Shown: in pieces, positions 33,163 through 42,627 of the stretch
Numbering within the stretch: position 1 is the stretch's first letter
Layout of the letters: every line of letters begins with the position of its first letter
NCBI GenBank assembly: GCA_002320775.1
Contig: DCKY01000059.1
Span: 4,487 to 56,834, forward strand
Direction of reading: 5' to 3'
Length of the DNA stretch: 52,348 nucleotides
Source of the DNA: Planctomycetes bacterium UBA1662
Lineage (GTDB): Bacteria; Planctomycetota; UBA8108
Position numbers and translations under genes: made by a program
The notes under the pieces: model-generated
Seen by the model: the letters and a program-made list of their open reading frames with translations, nothing else
What the model was told of the DNA's origin: nothing
Databases searched by the model: none

Positions 33163-33951
33163 TCAGAAATCGGTATCGGCCTTCTTGAGGTCGAGCTCCT
33201 TGATCCAGGTGTTGCGATAGCGGACATCGTGGCCCTCGCATTGCAGCTTGAGTCCGCCGGGAACGTCGGTGATCCCCCGGCCGCCTTGATTGCCCCCGTC
33301 GAGCCCGGAGTTGGGTCCACCCCAGACCTTGTTGATAGCGACATTGGTGTGGGCCTTCTTGCCGTTGAAGTACATGGAGACCATCGCCTTCTCGCTGAGC
33401 TTTCCATCTTTGAAACGGGCTGCGCGGAACACGATGTCATAGGAGTTCCATTTTCCGACTCCGTTGTAGAGGTGGTAGGGGGACTTGCTCTCGTTGATGA
33501 CGGCTCCCATGCCGTGCTTGCTCTTGTCGCCGTCGAGCACCTGGATCTCGTAGCGATTCTGGAGGTAGACGCCGCTGTTGCCTCTCTTCTTCATCACGAG
33601 GAACTCGATGTGGAGGCGGAAGTCCCGGTATTTTTTCTTGGTGACGATGTCCGCGGTTCCGTACCTGCCTCCCTTGGCGGCCGGATCATCGGTCTGGATC
33701 GCCTTCTTTCCGGAATCGACAGGATCATCAACCACCTTCCACTTGATCGGAAGCGAAGAGCTGAAGCGCGGCCCTTTCCAGTAGGTCCACTTGTCATCGA
33801 GCAGCTTGCGCGACCCATCGAGGATGAGCTCGGCGCCCTTCACCGCCGTCGCTCCGACCCCGATGTTGTCGGCGGCCTGGAGACTGGGGGCTGATATAGA
33901 GATGGCTGTTGCAATCAGAAGCGTGGCAGCGCTGAGCGAGCTGTATTTCAT
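33163..33951 (-). CDS. Secreted DUF1080 (3-keto-disaccharide hydrolase-like) protein
   Basis: A 262-residue exported protein. The ATG at 33951 begins the signal peptide (MKYSSLSAATLLIATAIS, cleaved near LQAAD), with CGGAAA upstream; the longer frame to 34005 is not supported. The body is a concanavalin-like beta-sandwich of the DUF1080 / 3-keto-disaccharide hydrolase family: LDGSRKLLDDKWTYW, RDFRLHIEFLVMKKRGNSGVYLQNRYEIQVLD, GKWNSYDIVFRAARF and GGLKLQCEGHDVRYRNTWIKEL are the standard landmarks. Members act on 3-keto sugars or bind glycans; activity is not proved for this one. Its stop is 28 bases upstream of the SpoU gene start, so they could be co-transcribed. Confidence 0.88.
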   Translation of the reverse strand: MKYSSLSAATLLIATAISISAPSLQAADNIGVGATAVKGAELILDGSRKLLDDKWTYWKGPRFSSSLPIKWKVVDDPVDSGKKAIQTDDPAAKGGRYGTADIVTKKKYRDFRLHIEFLVMKKRGNSGVYLQNRYEIQVLDGDKSKHGMGAVINESKSPYHLYNGVGKWNSYDIVFRAARFKDGKLSEKAMVSMYFNGKKAHTNVAINKVWGGPNSGLDGGNQGGRGITDVPGGLKLQCEGHDVRYRNTWIKELDLKKADTDF

Positions 33952-34063
33952 GTTTGTTTCCGTTCGGGATTGAGGCTTGAGTTTATGAAGACGGGTCTCC
34001 GCCACAGGGAGTCGACAGTAACACGCGCCCCGAGCTTGTTCAACAGATCGGCCGGTTGGCTAT

Positions 34064-34091
34064 TTTACCTCTCGGCCTGAATCGATATAAT
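34064..34091 (+). promoter_or_regulatory. Sigma-70-like promoter candidate
   Basis: TTTACC at 34064-34069 (four of six -35 positions) and a perfect TATAAT at 34086-34091 are separated by 16 bases. The LRR/VHL-like gene starts 125 bases downstream. Confidence 0.42.
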
Positions 34092-34216
34092 AATTGCAGC
34101 GTTGGCGACGGGTCAGCGCAACGGCTTGAAACCTGAAGGCCCGGGGCTCCCTCGAGGTCGGCAGCCTTGTCCCTTCTGAGACGATGTGTTCAACCAGATT
34201 CATCTACGGGGAAATC

Positions 34217-35104
34217 ATGAAAAGTAATTTTAGGACGGTTTTATCGATGTCGTGCAGGGCGCTGCTCCTGGTTCCTTTGTTTATGGCTTCCGCGGTTGTC
34301 TTCGCCGCCGATAGCGAGCAGGTGGAGGCTGTCAGAAAGATCGGCGGGCAAGTGCGTCCCGCGGCCGGCGCTGATGGGGCCTGGAAGGTGGAGTTTCAAC
34401 TGACCGGAAGATCTCTCACTGACGCAGGCCTGGCCCAGGTGGCTGCACTGGAAAAAATAGTTCGATTGAATCTTCGCGACACCAAGGTCACCAGCGCGGG
34501 TCTGGTTCATATCAAGGGACTCACCAGCCTGAACAGGCTGCACCTCGAGAGAACCGCAGTGGATGATTCCGGTACGGAGAATCTTGCCGGGCTCGTCAAC
34601 CTCGAGTACCTGAACCTTTACAATACCAAGATCACGGACAAGACCCTGGTCCACCTGGCCGGGCTCAAAAAGCTGGAGCAACTCTACCTGTGGCAGACCG
34701 GGGTTACCGATGAAGGTGTCTCTCGCCTGGAGAAGGCGCTTCCAGGCTGTCGGATCGTACGCGGGATTGATCTAAGTAAGATTGTCGCTATTCCCAAGCC
34801 TCCGCCGCGACCGAGCGAAGATCTCAAGTGGATTGCCCTCACCGACGATGCGAAGCCTCCGAGGTCCGTTACGGGGTCGGGTACAGAGATCACCTTCACG
34901 AACAATTCGGGCATCAAGGTGAAGATCTACTGGGTTGAATATGGTGGTGGTTTGAGGCTCTACGGTGAGTTGGCGCCTGGCGGCAAACGGGTGCAGAACA
35001 CCTTCTCCCAGGCCAGTTGGCTGGTAACCGATGAGAAAGAAAAGCCCCTCGGGTATTTCCGCACGGGCCTGAAGCTCGGGAAGGCCGTCATCCCGAAGAT
35101 CTGA
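34217..35104 (+). CDS. Secreted leucine-rich repeat protein with C-terminal VHL-beta-like domain
   Basis: A 295-residue secreted protein. The ATG at 34217 has GGGGAA upstream; the ATG at 34184 would place residues ahead of the signal peptide. After the signal peptide, about five 24-residue leucine-rich repeats occur (VRLNLRDTKVTSAGLVHI, NRLHLERTAVDDSG, EYLNLYNTKITDKTL, EQLYLWQTGVTDEGV), closing with LPGCRIV as in many planctomycete LRR proteins. A Pro-rich linker leads to residues about 204-295, which resemble the beta domain of VHL: ITFTNNSGIKVKIYWVEY, RLYGELAPGG and WLVTDEKEKPLGYF. The same module ends the next gene. In eukaryotes this domain binds hydroxyproline peptides; no bacterial ligand is known to me. 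The two genes are 49 bases apart and probably linked. Confidence 0.82.
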   Translation: MKSNFRTVLSMSCRALLLVPLFMASAVVFAADSEQVEAVRKIGGQVRPAAGADGAWKVEFQLTGRSLTDAGLAQVAALEKIVRLNLRDTKVTSAGLVHIKGLTSLNRLHLERTAVDDSGTENLAGLVNLEYLNLYNTKITDKTLVHLAGLKKLEQLYLWQTGVTDEGVSRLEKALPGCRIVRGIDLSKIVAIPKPPPRPSEDLKWIALTDDAKPPRSVTGSGTEITFTNNSGIKVKIYWVEYGGGLRLYGELAPGGKRVQNTFSQASWLVTDEKEKPLGYFRTGLKLGKAVIPKI

Positions 35105-35153
35105 CGGGCCGCTTTCTTTTTAATCCTCGCCTCCTATACCCCTGGTGCAATCG

Positions 35154-36914
35154 ATGAAACTTTTCGAGCTGCTTCGTTTCGCGGCCCCCGTGATCTTTTC
35201 CGTGGTATTTGGTACAGCCTCTCTTTCGTCAGCGGCTGTTACCCTGCCGCGTGTTCTCGGCAGCGGCATGGTTCTGCAGCGCGGGCTTCCTGTGCCCGTG
35301 TGGGGCTGGGCGGAGGCTGGTGAAAAGGTGACGGTTTCCTTTGCCGGGCAGTCAAAGGCCGTCAAGGCGGGAGGCGATGGAAAATGGATGGTGAAGCTTG
35401 CTCCCCTCCAGGCCAGCGCGAAGGCCGCGAGCCTTATCATCCAGGGCGACAACAAGATCACGCTCGACAACATCCTGGTTGGCGAGGTGTGGATCTGCTC
35501 CGGCCAGTCCAATATGGAGTGGAGGCTCGTCCAGGGAATGAATGCCAGGGAAGAGGTGGCGGCCGCCGACCATCCTCTCATCAGGCTGTTTAATGTCCCC
35601 GGGCATACGACCAGCCCCCTGCCCCGGGAGAAAGGGGCCGGTCGTTGGCAGGTGTGTACCCCAAAATCGGCATCAGGCTTCAGCGCGGTCGGCTATTTTT
35701 TTGGTCGACGCCTGCTGGGAGATCTTGGTGTGCCGGTCGGGCTCATTGGCTCAAACTGGGGTGGGACCCGTATTGAGCCGTGGGTTCCTCTCGAGGGTTT
35801 CGAGTCGGTCCCGCAGCTCTCCTGGCTCGCTCACGAGGTGAAGCAATACCAGTCCTCCACCAGGGTGGGGGGCAGCTCGCCCTCGGCGATCTATAATTCG
35901 ATGGTCCATCCACTCGCTCCCTTCGCCATGCGCGGAGGCATCTGGTACCAGGGGGAATCGAACGGGAACGAGGGGACGAGCTACTACCACAAGAAGCACG
36001 CGTTGGTGAAAGGCTGGCGTAAGGTCTTTCAGAACCCCGACCTGGCCTTCTATTGGGTGCAGCTTGCGAACTATCAGCGGGAAAGCCGGGAGCCGGCAGG
36101 TGGCGAGGGCTGGGCGAAGATCCGAACGGCGCAAACGAGAGCCCTCGATATCCCGGGAACAGGTATGGCCGTGATCACAGATATCGGCGCGGCCAACGAT
36201 ATTCATCCAAGGAATAAGCAGGACGTCGGCTGGAGGCTTGCGCAATGGGCGCTCAACCAGACCTACGGCCGAGACAAGCTGGTTCCTTCGGGGCCTCTCT
36301 ACACGGGCCATGAGGTCGAGGGTGATTCGATCAGGCTCTCATTCCGGCATGTCGGCAAGGGCTTGATGGTCGGCAGGAAGAGCGGGCTTGAGCCCACCAG
36401 GGAACTAGAGGAGGGTAAGCTCGAACACTTCGCCATCGCCGGAGTTGACAGGAAATGGTTCTGGGCGGAGGCGGCGATCGATGGAGAGACTGTTGTTGTC
36501 CGGTCGAAGGATGTTCCTAAGCCGCTCGCTGTTCGCTACGCCTATACCATGAACCCGGCCAGGGCGAATCTCTACAACAGAGCCGGTCTTCCCGCCGGCC
36601 CCTTTCGTACCGATACCTGGGCCCCGCCGCTGGAAGATCTGGAATGGACGGCAGTGGCCGATAAGGCACCACCCATTTCTGTTACAGGGTCCGGAACAGA
36701 GATTATTTTTCTGAATAAAAAGGACATCAAGGTGAAGGTCTTCTGGGTCGGATATGGAGGAGGAATGAGGTTTTACGGCGAGGTGAAACCGGGTGGAATT
36801 CGCAAGCAAAACACCTATTCCAACGCTATCTGGGTGATTACCGATGAAAAAGACGAGCCCCTGGGCTATTTCAGGACGACCCAGAAGCGTGGAAATGCGG
36901 TGATTCCGAAGTGA
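35154..36914 (+). CDS. Secreted sialate O-acetylesterase with C-terminal VHL-beta-like domain
   Basis: A 586-residue exported acetylesterase. I chose the ATG at 35154 (signal peptide MKLFELLRFAAPVIFSVVFG) over the GTG at 35145; neither has a strong ribosome binding site. Landmarks of the SIAE/SASA family are RVLGSGMVLQRGLPVPVWGWA at the N-terminal domain, WICSGQSNMEWRL with the nucleophilic serine, GSNWGGTRIEPW, MRGGIWYQGESNG and DIHPRNKQDVGWRLAQWAL with the Asp-His pair. Residues about 496-586 are an added VHL-beta-like domain (IIFLNKKDIKVKVFWVGY, MRFYGEVKPGG, WVITDEKDEPLGYFR) sharing about 60 percent identity by eye with the end of the preceding gene. It should deacetylate sialic acid or other acetylated sugars outside the cytoplasm. 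Confidence 0.88.
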   Translation: MKLFELLRFAAPVIFSVVFGTASLSSAAVTLPRVLGSGMVLQRGLPVPVWGWAEAGEKVTVSFAGQSKAVKAGGDGKWMVKLAPLQASAKAASLIIQGDNKITLDNILVGEVWICSGQSNMEWRLVQGMNAREEVAAADHPLIRLFNVPGHTTSPLPREKGAGRWQVCTPKSASGFSAVGYFFGRRLLGDLGVPVGLIGSNWGGTRIEPWVPLEGFESVPQLSWLAHEVKQYQSSTRVGGSSPSAIYNSMVHPLAPFAMRGGIWYQGESNGNEGTSYYHKKHALVKGWRKVFQNPDLAFYWVQLANYQRESREPAGGEGWAKIRTAQTRALDIPGTGMAVITDIGAANDIHPRNKQDVGWRLAQWALNQTYGRDKLVPSGPLYTGHEVEGDSIRLSFRHVGKGLMVGRKSGLEPTRELEEGKLEHFAIAGVDRKWFWAEAAIDGETVVVRSKDVPKPLAVRYAYTMNPARANLYNRAGLPAGPFRTDTWAPPLEDLEWTAVADKAPPISVTGSGTEIIFLNKKDIKVKVFWVGYGGGMRFYGEVKPGGIRKQNTYSNAIWVITDEKDEPLGYFRTTQKRGNAVIPK

Positions 36915-36946
36915 TGAAGAGCCGAGGTCTTTCTTTTCCTGCACAC

Positions 36947-36974
36947 TTGAGAAATCCGGAGTGTTTTGTAGAAT
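36947..36974 (+). promoter_or_regulatory. Sigma-70-like promoter candidate before the DUF1501 operon
   Basis: TTGAGA at 36947-36952 (five of six -35 positions) and TAGAAT at 36969-36974 (five of six -10 positions) are separated by 16 bases, about 46 bases before the ATG at 37021. This is the best sigma-70-like promoter in the window and fits transcription of the four-gene set to 45802. Confidence 0.55.
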
Positions 36975-37020
36975 AGTGATGCGGAAAGAATCCTAAGATT
37001 GCGGAGCCCGTTTTTACACC

Positions 37021-38388
37021 ATGCCTAACTCTAATTATTCCCGTCGGGGTTTTCTGCGTTCGACCGTCGGTCTTGCTGGTCTGACGCTTCCCACGATTCT
37101 AAAGCTGCAATCCCAGGCCATCGCCAGCGCGCCCAAGGCCAAGTCCTGCATCGTGATCTACACCTGGGGCGGCATGAGCCACTACGAGTCTTTTGACCCG
37201 AAGCCGGACGCGCCTTCTGATATCAGGGGAGAGTTCAAGGCGATCCCCACAGCTACGCCTGGCATTCAGTATTGCGAGCACCTTCCGCTGCTGGCGAAGC
37301 ACTCCGACAAGCTGGCTATCGTCCGGTCGCTTCATCACAACCAGGGGGCGCACCAGGGTGGTATGTACATCAGCCTCACCGGGCATCAGCCTGTTGGTAT
37401 CAAGGCCGGCAAGAGGACAAACTGGCCCTCTCTCACAGCCATGATTTCACGTTTCCAGGAGGCCCGTTCGGGAACGCCCAGGGCCATCCGGATGCCTTAC
37501 TCGATGTACGACAATGGAGGGCTGATGGCCGGCGATGATGGAGGCTGGCTAGGCTACGACTACGACCCGGTTCTCATTCGGACACCCGCGGGGACGCCCT
37601 ACCGCGGCGTCACTCGCTACAACGATCTGGAACTCAAGCTCAAGCTCAACACGGAGAGGGAGCGGGTAGCCAGTCGGCGAGCTCTTCTTCGTGATCTGGA
37701 ACAAAAGGTCAGCATCGGGAGCCCCCAGGCATCTGGCATTCATGAGAATTACGACCAGTTGGATCACTTCCACAAGATGGCCGTTGACATGCTCCTGGAC
37801 TCTCCCGTTCGTGAGGCCTATGACCTCGAGCAGGAGGATCCCCGGATCCGTGACATGTACAGCGATCATGTCTGTGGTCAGACTCTCCTGCTTTCAAGGC
37901 GCCTTGTTGAGGCGGGTGTTCCTGTCGTCCAGGCCCTCTGCTCCGCGGGTGATCTCGCCGGCGGCAGCGGGGACAACTGGGATACGCATCGAGACCACTT
38001 TCCGAAGATGAAGGACCGGCTCCTGCCGGTTTTCGATCGCGCGGTCTCCGCCCTTCTGACGGACCTCGAGATGCGCGGAATGCTCGATGAAACCCTCGTG
38101 GTCTTTCTCACGGATTTCGGCCGCACTCCGAAGATCAACGGTAACGGGGGCCGGGACCATCACCCCGGTGTCTACTCCATGGTGCTCGCCGGTGGAGGTA
38201 TTCCCGGCGGCCAGGTCTATGGCTCCAGCGACTCCAGTGGCATTAGCCCGGGATCGAATGCCTGCACTCCGGCCGATTTCCACGCCACCGTCTACAAGGC
38301 CATGGGCATCGACCATCATGCGGAGTTGCATGACCAATTAGATCGCCCCTTCCAGATCTGCGATGGCGAGCCTCTGCCCATATTCTGA
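37021..38388 (+). CDS. Tat-exported DUF1501 protein
   Basis: A 455-residue protein of the DUF1501 family, which has an alkaline-phosphatase-like/sulfatase-like fold. The N-terminus has a twin-arginine signal (SRRGFLRSTVGLAG). Family marks are IVIYTWGGMSHYESFDPKPDAP, LHHNQGAHQGGMYISLTGH, VVFLTDFGRTPKING and GGRDHHPGVYSMVLAGGG. The two Asp/His clusters suit a metal site, but activity for the family is not established here. It is the first gene of a probable operon; the PQQ gene starts 34 bases downstream. In planctomycetes DUF1501 genes usually accompany PSCyt/PSD1 or related cytochrome genes, as seen on the other strand in this window. Confidence 0.92.
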   Translation: MPNSNYSRRGFLRSTVGLAGLTLPTILKLQSQAIASAPKAKSCIVIYTWGGMSHYESFDPKPDAPSDIRGEFKAIPTATPGIQYCEHLPLLAKHSDKLAIVRSLHHNQGAHQGGMYISLTGHQPVGIKAGKRTNWPSLTAMISRFQEARSGTPRAIRMPYSMYDNGGLMAGDDGGWLGYDYDPVLIRTPAGTPYRGVTRYNDLELKLKLNTERERVASRRALLRDLEQKVSIGSPQASGIHENYDQLDHFHKMAVDMLLDSPVREAYDLEQEDPRIRDMYSDHVCGQTLLLSRRLVEAGVPVVQALCSAGDLAGGSGDNWDTHRDHFPKMKDRLLPVFDRAVSALLTDLEMRGMLDETLVVFLTDFGRTPKINGNGGRDHHPGVYSMVLAGGGIPGGQVYGSSDSSGISPGSNACTPADFHATVYKAMGIDHHAELHDQLDRPFQICDGEPLPIF

Positions 38389-38422
38389 TCGACCTCATCG
38401 CGCCTGTTTCCAGGGGTGGGCG

Positions 38423-39790
38423 ATGCTTCTTCGTGCCTTGAGCTTTCTCTTCCCGGCTGTCTCGCTCTGTGGATTTTCCACGATAACGGCTCATGGGGAC
38501 GACTGGCCCCAATGGTTAGGTCCTCAAAGGGACGGGGTCTGGCATGAGAAGGGGATTGTCGAGAAGTTCCCGGAGAAGGGGCCAAGGTTGCGCTGGAGGG
38601 CACCGCTTGGCGGAGGATATTCGGGTCCTGCCGTCGCTGCGGGCAGGGTTTTTGTAATGGACCGGGTGGCGGCTGAGATGGATGCGGCGAAGGCGAAGGT
38701 TCTTCATGAAGGGAAGCCTCCACGAAACCAAAACTTTCTTCGTAAATTGCTGCCGGGTAAAGAGAGGCTGGTCTGCCTGGCTGAGTCCGATGGCCGACAG
38801 CTCTGGGCCCATGAATGGGACTGTCCCTACACCTCGGTCGCCATCTACGCCATCGGCCCAAGGGCGACTCCAACAGTCGATGGTGACAGGGTCTACGCCC
38901 TGGGCGCTGAGGGCGACCTGTTTTGTCTCTCGGTGAAGGATGGGAAGGTTCGGTGGGCCAGGGATTTCAAGAAGGACTATGGACTCGAGATTCCCGAGTG
39001 GGGGACGGCCGCCCACCCTCTTGTGGATGGAGACCAGTTGATCTGCATCGTGGGCGGCAAGGGCAGTGTCTGTGTGGCGTTTGACAAGCTGTCCGGCCGG
39101 GAGCTCTGGCGGGCTCTCTCGGCGACGCAGCCCGGCTATTGTCCCCCGGTGATCCACACGATCGCAGGAAAGCGACAGCTCCTCATCTGGCATGGCGACG
39201 CGGTGGAGGCGCTCAATCCGGCCACTGGCAAGGTGCTCTGGTCGGTGGCTGTCAAGCCGACCTTCGGTATGTCGGTCGGTCAGCCTGTCGTGGAGGGACG
39301 GCGCGTATTTGTGATGAGCTACAACCGGGTCTCCGCCTGCATCGAGGTAGCCGAAGATGGCGGTTCGGCCAGGGTGGCCTGGAAGGGGAGTTCTCGGCGC
39401 GGCATAGGCGGTGTTTTCAACACGGCCGTCATCCAGTCAGGGCACGTCTACGCTGGCGGGCAGGGAGGGAAATATCTCTGCGCCCGGCTTACAGATGGCG
39501 AGCAGCTCTGGAGTACCTTCGCTCCGTCGACTGGCGGCAGGCCCGCGAGTTGGGCGAACGTCTTCACCATCAGACATGAGGGGCGATTCTTCCTGGTGAA
39601 TGATATTGGCGAGTTGGTGATAGCGAGGCTCAGCCCACAGGGCTACGACGAGATCAGCCGTGCGAAGCTGATTGAGCCGACCCATCGTGTTGGCAGGAGG
39701 CTGCTGGTCTGGTCTCACCCGGCCTTCGCCAACCGGAGTATCTATCTTCGCAACGATCGGGAAATTCTCTGCTACAGCCTTGCTGATTGA
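38423..39790 (+). CDS. Secreted PQQ-type beta-propeller protein
   Basis: A 455-residue propeller with a signal peptide (MLLRALSFLFPAVSLCG). The ATG at 38423 has GGGGTGGG a few bases upstream; the frame upstream to 38363 overlaps the DUF1501 gene. The mature start DDWPQWLGPQRDGVW is typical of planctomycete PQQ-like proteins, and blades such as ERLVCLAESDGRQLWAHEW, DLFCLSVKDGKVRWAR, VCVAFDKLSGRELWRAL and VEALNPATGKVLWSV repeat the PQQ_2/BamB-type motif. Whether it binds PQQ or acts as a scaffold cannot be settled. Its stop TGA overlaps the next ATG by one base (TGATG), so translation is probably coupled. Confidence 0.88.
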   Translation: MLLRALSFLFPAVSLCGFSTITAHGDDWPQWLGPQRDGVWHEKGIVEKFPEKGPRLRWRAPLGGGYSGPAVAAGRVFVMDRVAAEMDAAKAKVLHEGKPPRNQNFLRKLLPGKERLVCLAESDGRQLWAHEWDCPYTSVAIYAIGPRATPTVDGDRVYALGAEGDLFCLSVKDGKVRWARDFKKDYGLEIPEWGTAAHPLVDGDQLICIVGGKGSVCVAFDKLSGRELWRALSATQPGYCPPVIHTIAGKRQLLIWHGDAVEALNPATGKVLWSVAVKPTFGMSVGQPVVEGRRVFVMSYNRVSACIEVAEDGGSARVAWKGSSRRGIGGVFNTAVIQSGHVYAGGQGGKYLCARLTDGEQLWSTFAPSTGGRPASWANVFTIRHEGRFFLVNDIGELVIARLSPQGYDEISRAKLIEPTHRVGRRLLVWSHPAFANRSIYLRNDREILCYSLAD

Positions 39791-42627
39791 TGCGCCGGGG
39801 CAGGTCTAATACCCTGACCAGCATGGGTTCAGCTCTCCTGAGTTATTATTCCGCTGTCGCCTTGGCGTTCGGTTTATTTCTCCTGCCCGGTATTTCCGGG
39901 GGGATAGAGCCCGATGATTCGATCCAGGCGATGGAGGTTGAGGCTTCGCTTGCGGCCTTTCATATTCGCGGCGGCTTCAGGATCGAGCTTGTTGCGGCCG
40001 AGCCGCTGGTGATGGATCCCGTGGCTCTCGACTGGGGCCCTGATGGCAGGCTCTGGGTCGCCGAGATGGCGGACTACCCCCTGGGTATCGACGGCAAGGG
40101 AAAGCCGGGCGGCCGGGTGCGTTTCCTGGAGGACACCGATGGAGATGGCCGCTACGACAGGTCTGTTGTTTTTCTCGATGGGCTGAATTTTCCAACCGGC
40201 GTCAAGGCCTGGAAGGATGGCGTCCTTGTTACCGCGGCTCCTGAGATTCTCTTTGCCGGTGACACAGATGGCGATGGCAGGGCGGATGTCCGCAAGGTCC
40301 TCTACAAGGGGTTCTCGGAGGGGAACCAGCAGTTGCGGGTGAATGGCCTGCGGTGGGGACTCGACAATTGGATTCATTGCGCCAGTGGGGCACATCATGG
40401 AGGCTACGCCAAGGGCAACAGGGTCATCTCCCTGGGGACAGGGAAAACCATCGTGCTTGGAAGCCGGGATTTTCGGATTCGTCCCGATACCGGTTTGCTG
40501 GACCCGCAGTCAGGTCCATCGCAGTTCGGCAGAAATCGTGATGACTGGGGGAACTGGTTCGGGGTCCAGAACAGCCATCCGCTGTGGCATTATGTCCTGC
40601 GCGACCATCACCTGCGCAGGAATCCCTATTTCGTATCACCGAATCCAAAAAACCAGGTGGTGACACCGTCCAACCCGCGTGTCTACACCGCCAAGCTGCC
40701 CCAGAAGCGCTTTCACTCTTTCGAGCAGTCCGGCCGTTTCACCTCCGCGTGCTCCGGTATGGTCTACCGTGACGAGCTCCTTTTTTCGCGCGGCAGCGAC
40801 GGCCATGCCTTCACCTGCGAGCCGTTTCATAATGTCGTGCAGCACAATATTATTTCAAGGGAAGGAGTCACCTTCACAGCCAGGCGTGATCCGGCTGAGA
40901 GTAAGCTCGATTTCATCGCATCGAGGGACCGCTGGTTTCGCCCGGTGATGGTCCGGACCGGTCCTGATGGCGCCCTCTGGGTGGTCGATATGTACCGCTA
41001 CATGATTGAGCATCCGCAGTGGCTGCCGAAAAACGGTCAGGATGAGCTGCGGCCTTATTACCGTCATGGAGCGCAGCACGGGAGAATCTACAGGGTCTTC
41101 CCTGCCAGTGACGCACCGCGCGGGTGGCCGAGGCTGCAGGATTCTTCCCCCCGGGAACTGGCCGGCTTGCTTCAACATCCTAACGGCTGGGTTCGGGATA
41201 CAGCCCAGCAATTGCTTGTCCAGGGGCGGGGGCTGAAGGTCGTTGAGGAGTTGCGGGGCATAGCCGGTGACGGCAGGTCCACCCTGGGGAGGCTTCACGC
41301 CCTGTGTACCCTGGATGGTATCGGGAAGCTCGATGTTCCGACCCTGGAGAATGCCCTGAAAGATTCCCAGGCCGGTGTGCGCAGGCAGGCTGTTCGTCTC
41401 AGTGCGAAAATGAAGCCCTCCCTTCTTGCCGGATTCGAAGATGCCGACCCCTCGGTTCGCCTTGAGCTGGCTGTCTCGGTCAGCCGGGGAGCCGACATCG
41501 CCCGTCTTGCCGCTGATAAGGACTCCTGGATCGCAGCGGCCGCGATGAGCTCCCTGAATTCAGATAACGTGTTGGCGGCGCTGGAGGCATCCCTGGGCTC
41601 ACCGGCCCTGTTCACAAGGTTGAGCGCGCAGGCGGTTGCCTGGCAGAAAGGTGGCGAGGCCGCAGGCCTCCTGGAGCGCTATCTCTCCACGGCGAAGAGA
41701 GGGGACCGGCTGCGACTCGCCGATGCCTGGCTGGCGAAGACAAATCCGCGCCCAGTGCCGCCCGCGGTGCTGGAGGCTGTTGAGGCAGCCGAGACGATGG
41801 CCTTCGATCGCAGCGTCTCCGGGGAGTTGAGAGTCGCGGCCGTCGCCCTGCTCAACCGTGTCCCCGGGCGAACAGAAATATCTGTTCTGAAGCTGCTCGG
41901 CGCTTCTGAGCCCTTTGCTATCCAGGCTGCCGCGGTACGCAGGGCCTCCAGCTTCAAGCCGCTGCTGGAAGGCTGGCCTCGATACGGCCCGGGGCTGCGC
42001 GCGGAGATTCTGGGGAGGGCGCTGGGACGGAAGGAGTGGGCCGGGGAGCTGCTGGATGCTGTCGCGGGAGGAGTGGTGAAACCAGGAGAACTGGACAGTT
42101 CCACTCGCCAGCGCCTGGGGGCCCTGGGGGCTGGAATCAGGAAGCGCGTTGAACGATTGCTGCCGGGCTCACCTGATCGCCAGGCTGTTTTGAAGAAGTA
42201 CCGGCCAGCCCTGGGGCTGAAGGGGGACTCGGACAGGGGCCGCGTGATCTTTGAAAAGATCTGCGCAGCCTGTCACAAGCTCGGCGGGCTTGGCAGGGAG
42301 ACAGGCCCGAACCTGGCGGCCCTCAGTAATAAAACAGGAGAGTTTCTCCTGCAATCGATCATCGATCCCAACGCCGCGGTGGAGGCTCGATTCGGTCTCT
42401 ACACTGCCGCTACCCGGGATGGCAGGATTTTCTCCGGCATGGTAGTGAGCGAGACCGGCACACAGATCATCATGGTGGCGGCCGATGGGAAGAGGGCAGC
42501 CATCCTCAGGGGGGAGCTTGTCGAGTTCAAGTCGATGGGAGCTTCCTTCATGCCGAACGGACTCGAGCGCGATCTCTCTGACGGCGACCTGGCCGATCTC
42601 ATCCGGTTTATCCAGAAAGCCAGGTGA
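39790..42627 (+). CDS. PVC-type heme-binding CxxCH protein (membrane-bound dehydrogenase-like)
   Basis: A 945-residue exported protein. The ATG at 39790 overlaps the previous stop by one base; a later ATG at 39823 is another option. The signal peptide is followed by a soluble glucose dehydrogenase-like beta-propeller with the family's N-terminal marks (FRIELVAAEPLVMDPVALDW, GRLWVAEMADYPLG, RVRFLEDTDGDGRYD, LNFPTGVKAW). Residues about 440-770 are helical and HEAT-like. Near the C-terminus a c-type cytochrome domain has CAACH at 825-829 and GLGRETGPNLAAL. This is the Piru_Ver_N/Piru_Ver_C (TIGR02604/TIGR02603) architecture, almost restricted to PVC bacteria. It presumably oxidises a sugar or related substrate and passes electrons through its haem; the substrate is unknown. 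Confidence 0.93.
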   Translation: MRRGRSNTLTSMGSALLSYYSAVALAFGLFLLPGISGGIEPDDSIQAMEVEASLAAFHIRGGFRIELVAAEPLVMDPVALDWGPDGRLWVAEMADYPLGIDGKGKPGGRVRFLEDTDGDGRYDRSVVFLDGLNFPTGVKAWKDGVLVTAAPEILFAGDTDGDGRADVRKVLYKGFSEGNQQLRVNGLRWGLDNWIHCASGAHHGGYAKGNRVISLGTGKTIVLGSRDFRIRPDTGLLDPQSGPSQFGRNRDDWGNWFGVQNSHPLWHYVLRDHHLRRNPYFVSPNPKNQVVTPSNPRVYTAKLPQKRFHSFEQSGRFTSACSGMVYRDELLFSRGSDGHAFTCEPFHNVVQHNIISREGVTFTARRDPAESKLDFIASRDRWFRPVMVRTGPDGALWVVDMYRYMIEHPQWLPKNGQDELRPYYRHGAQHGRIYRVFPASDAPRGWPRLQDSSPRELAGLLQHPNGWVRDTAQQLLVQGRGLKVVEELRGIAGDGRSTLGRLHALCTLDGIGKLDVPTLENALKDSQAGVRRQAVRLSAKMKPSLLAGFEDADPSVRLELAVSVSRGADIARLAADKDSWIAAAAMSSLNSDNVLAALEASLGSPALFTRLSAQAVAWQKGGEAAGLLERYLSTAKRGDRLRLADAWLAKTNPRPVPPAVLEAVEAAETMAFDRSVSGELRVAAVALLNRVPGRTEISVLKLLGASEPFAIQAAAVRRASSFKPLLEGWPRYGPGLRAEILGRALGRKEWAGELLDAVAGGVVKPGELDSSTRQRLGALGAGIRKRVERLLPGSPDRQAVLKKYRPALGLKGDSDRGRVIFEKICAACHKLGGLGRETGPNLAALSNKTGEFLLQSIIDPNAAVEARFGLYTAATRDGRIFSGMVVSETGTQIIMVAADGKRAAILRGELVEFKSMGASFMPNGLERDLSDGDLADLIRFIQKAR

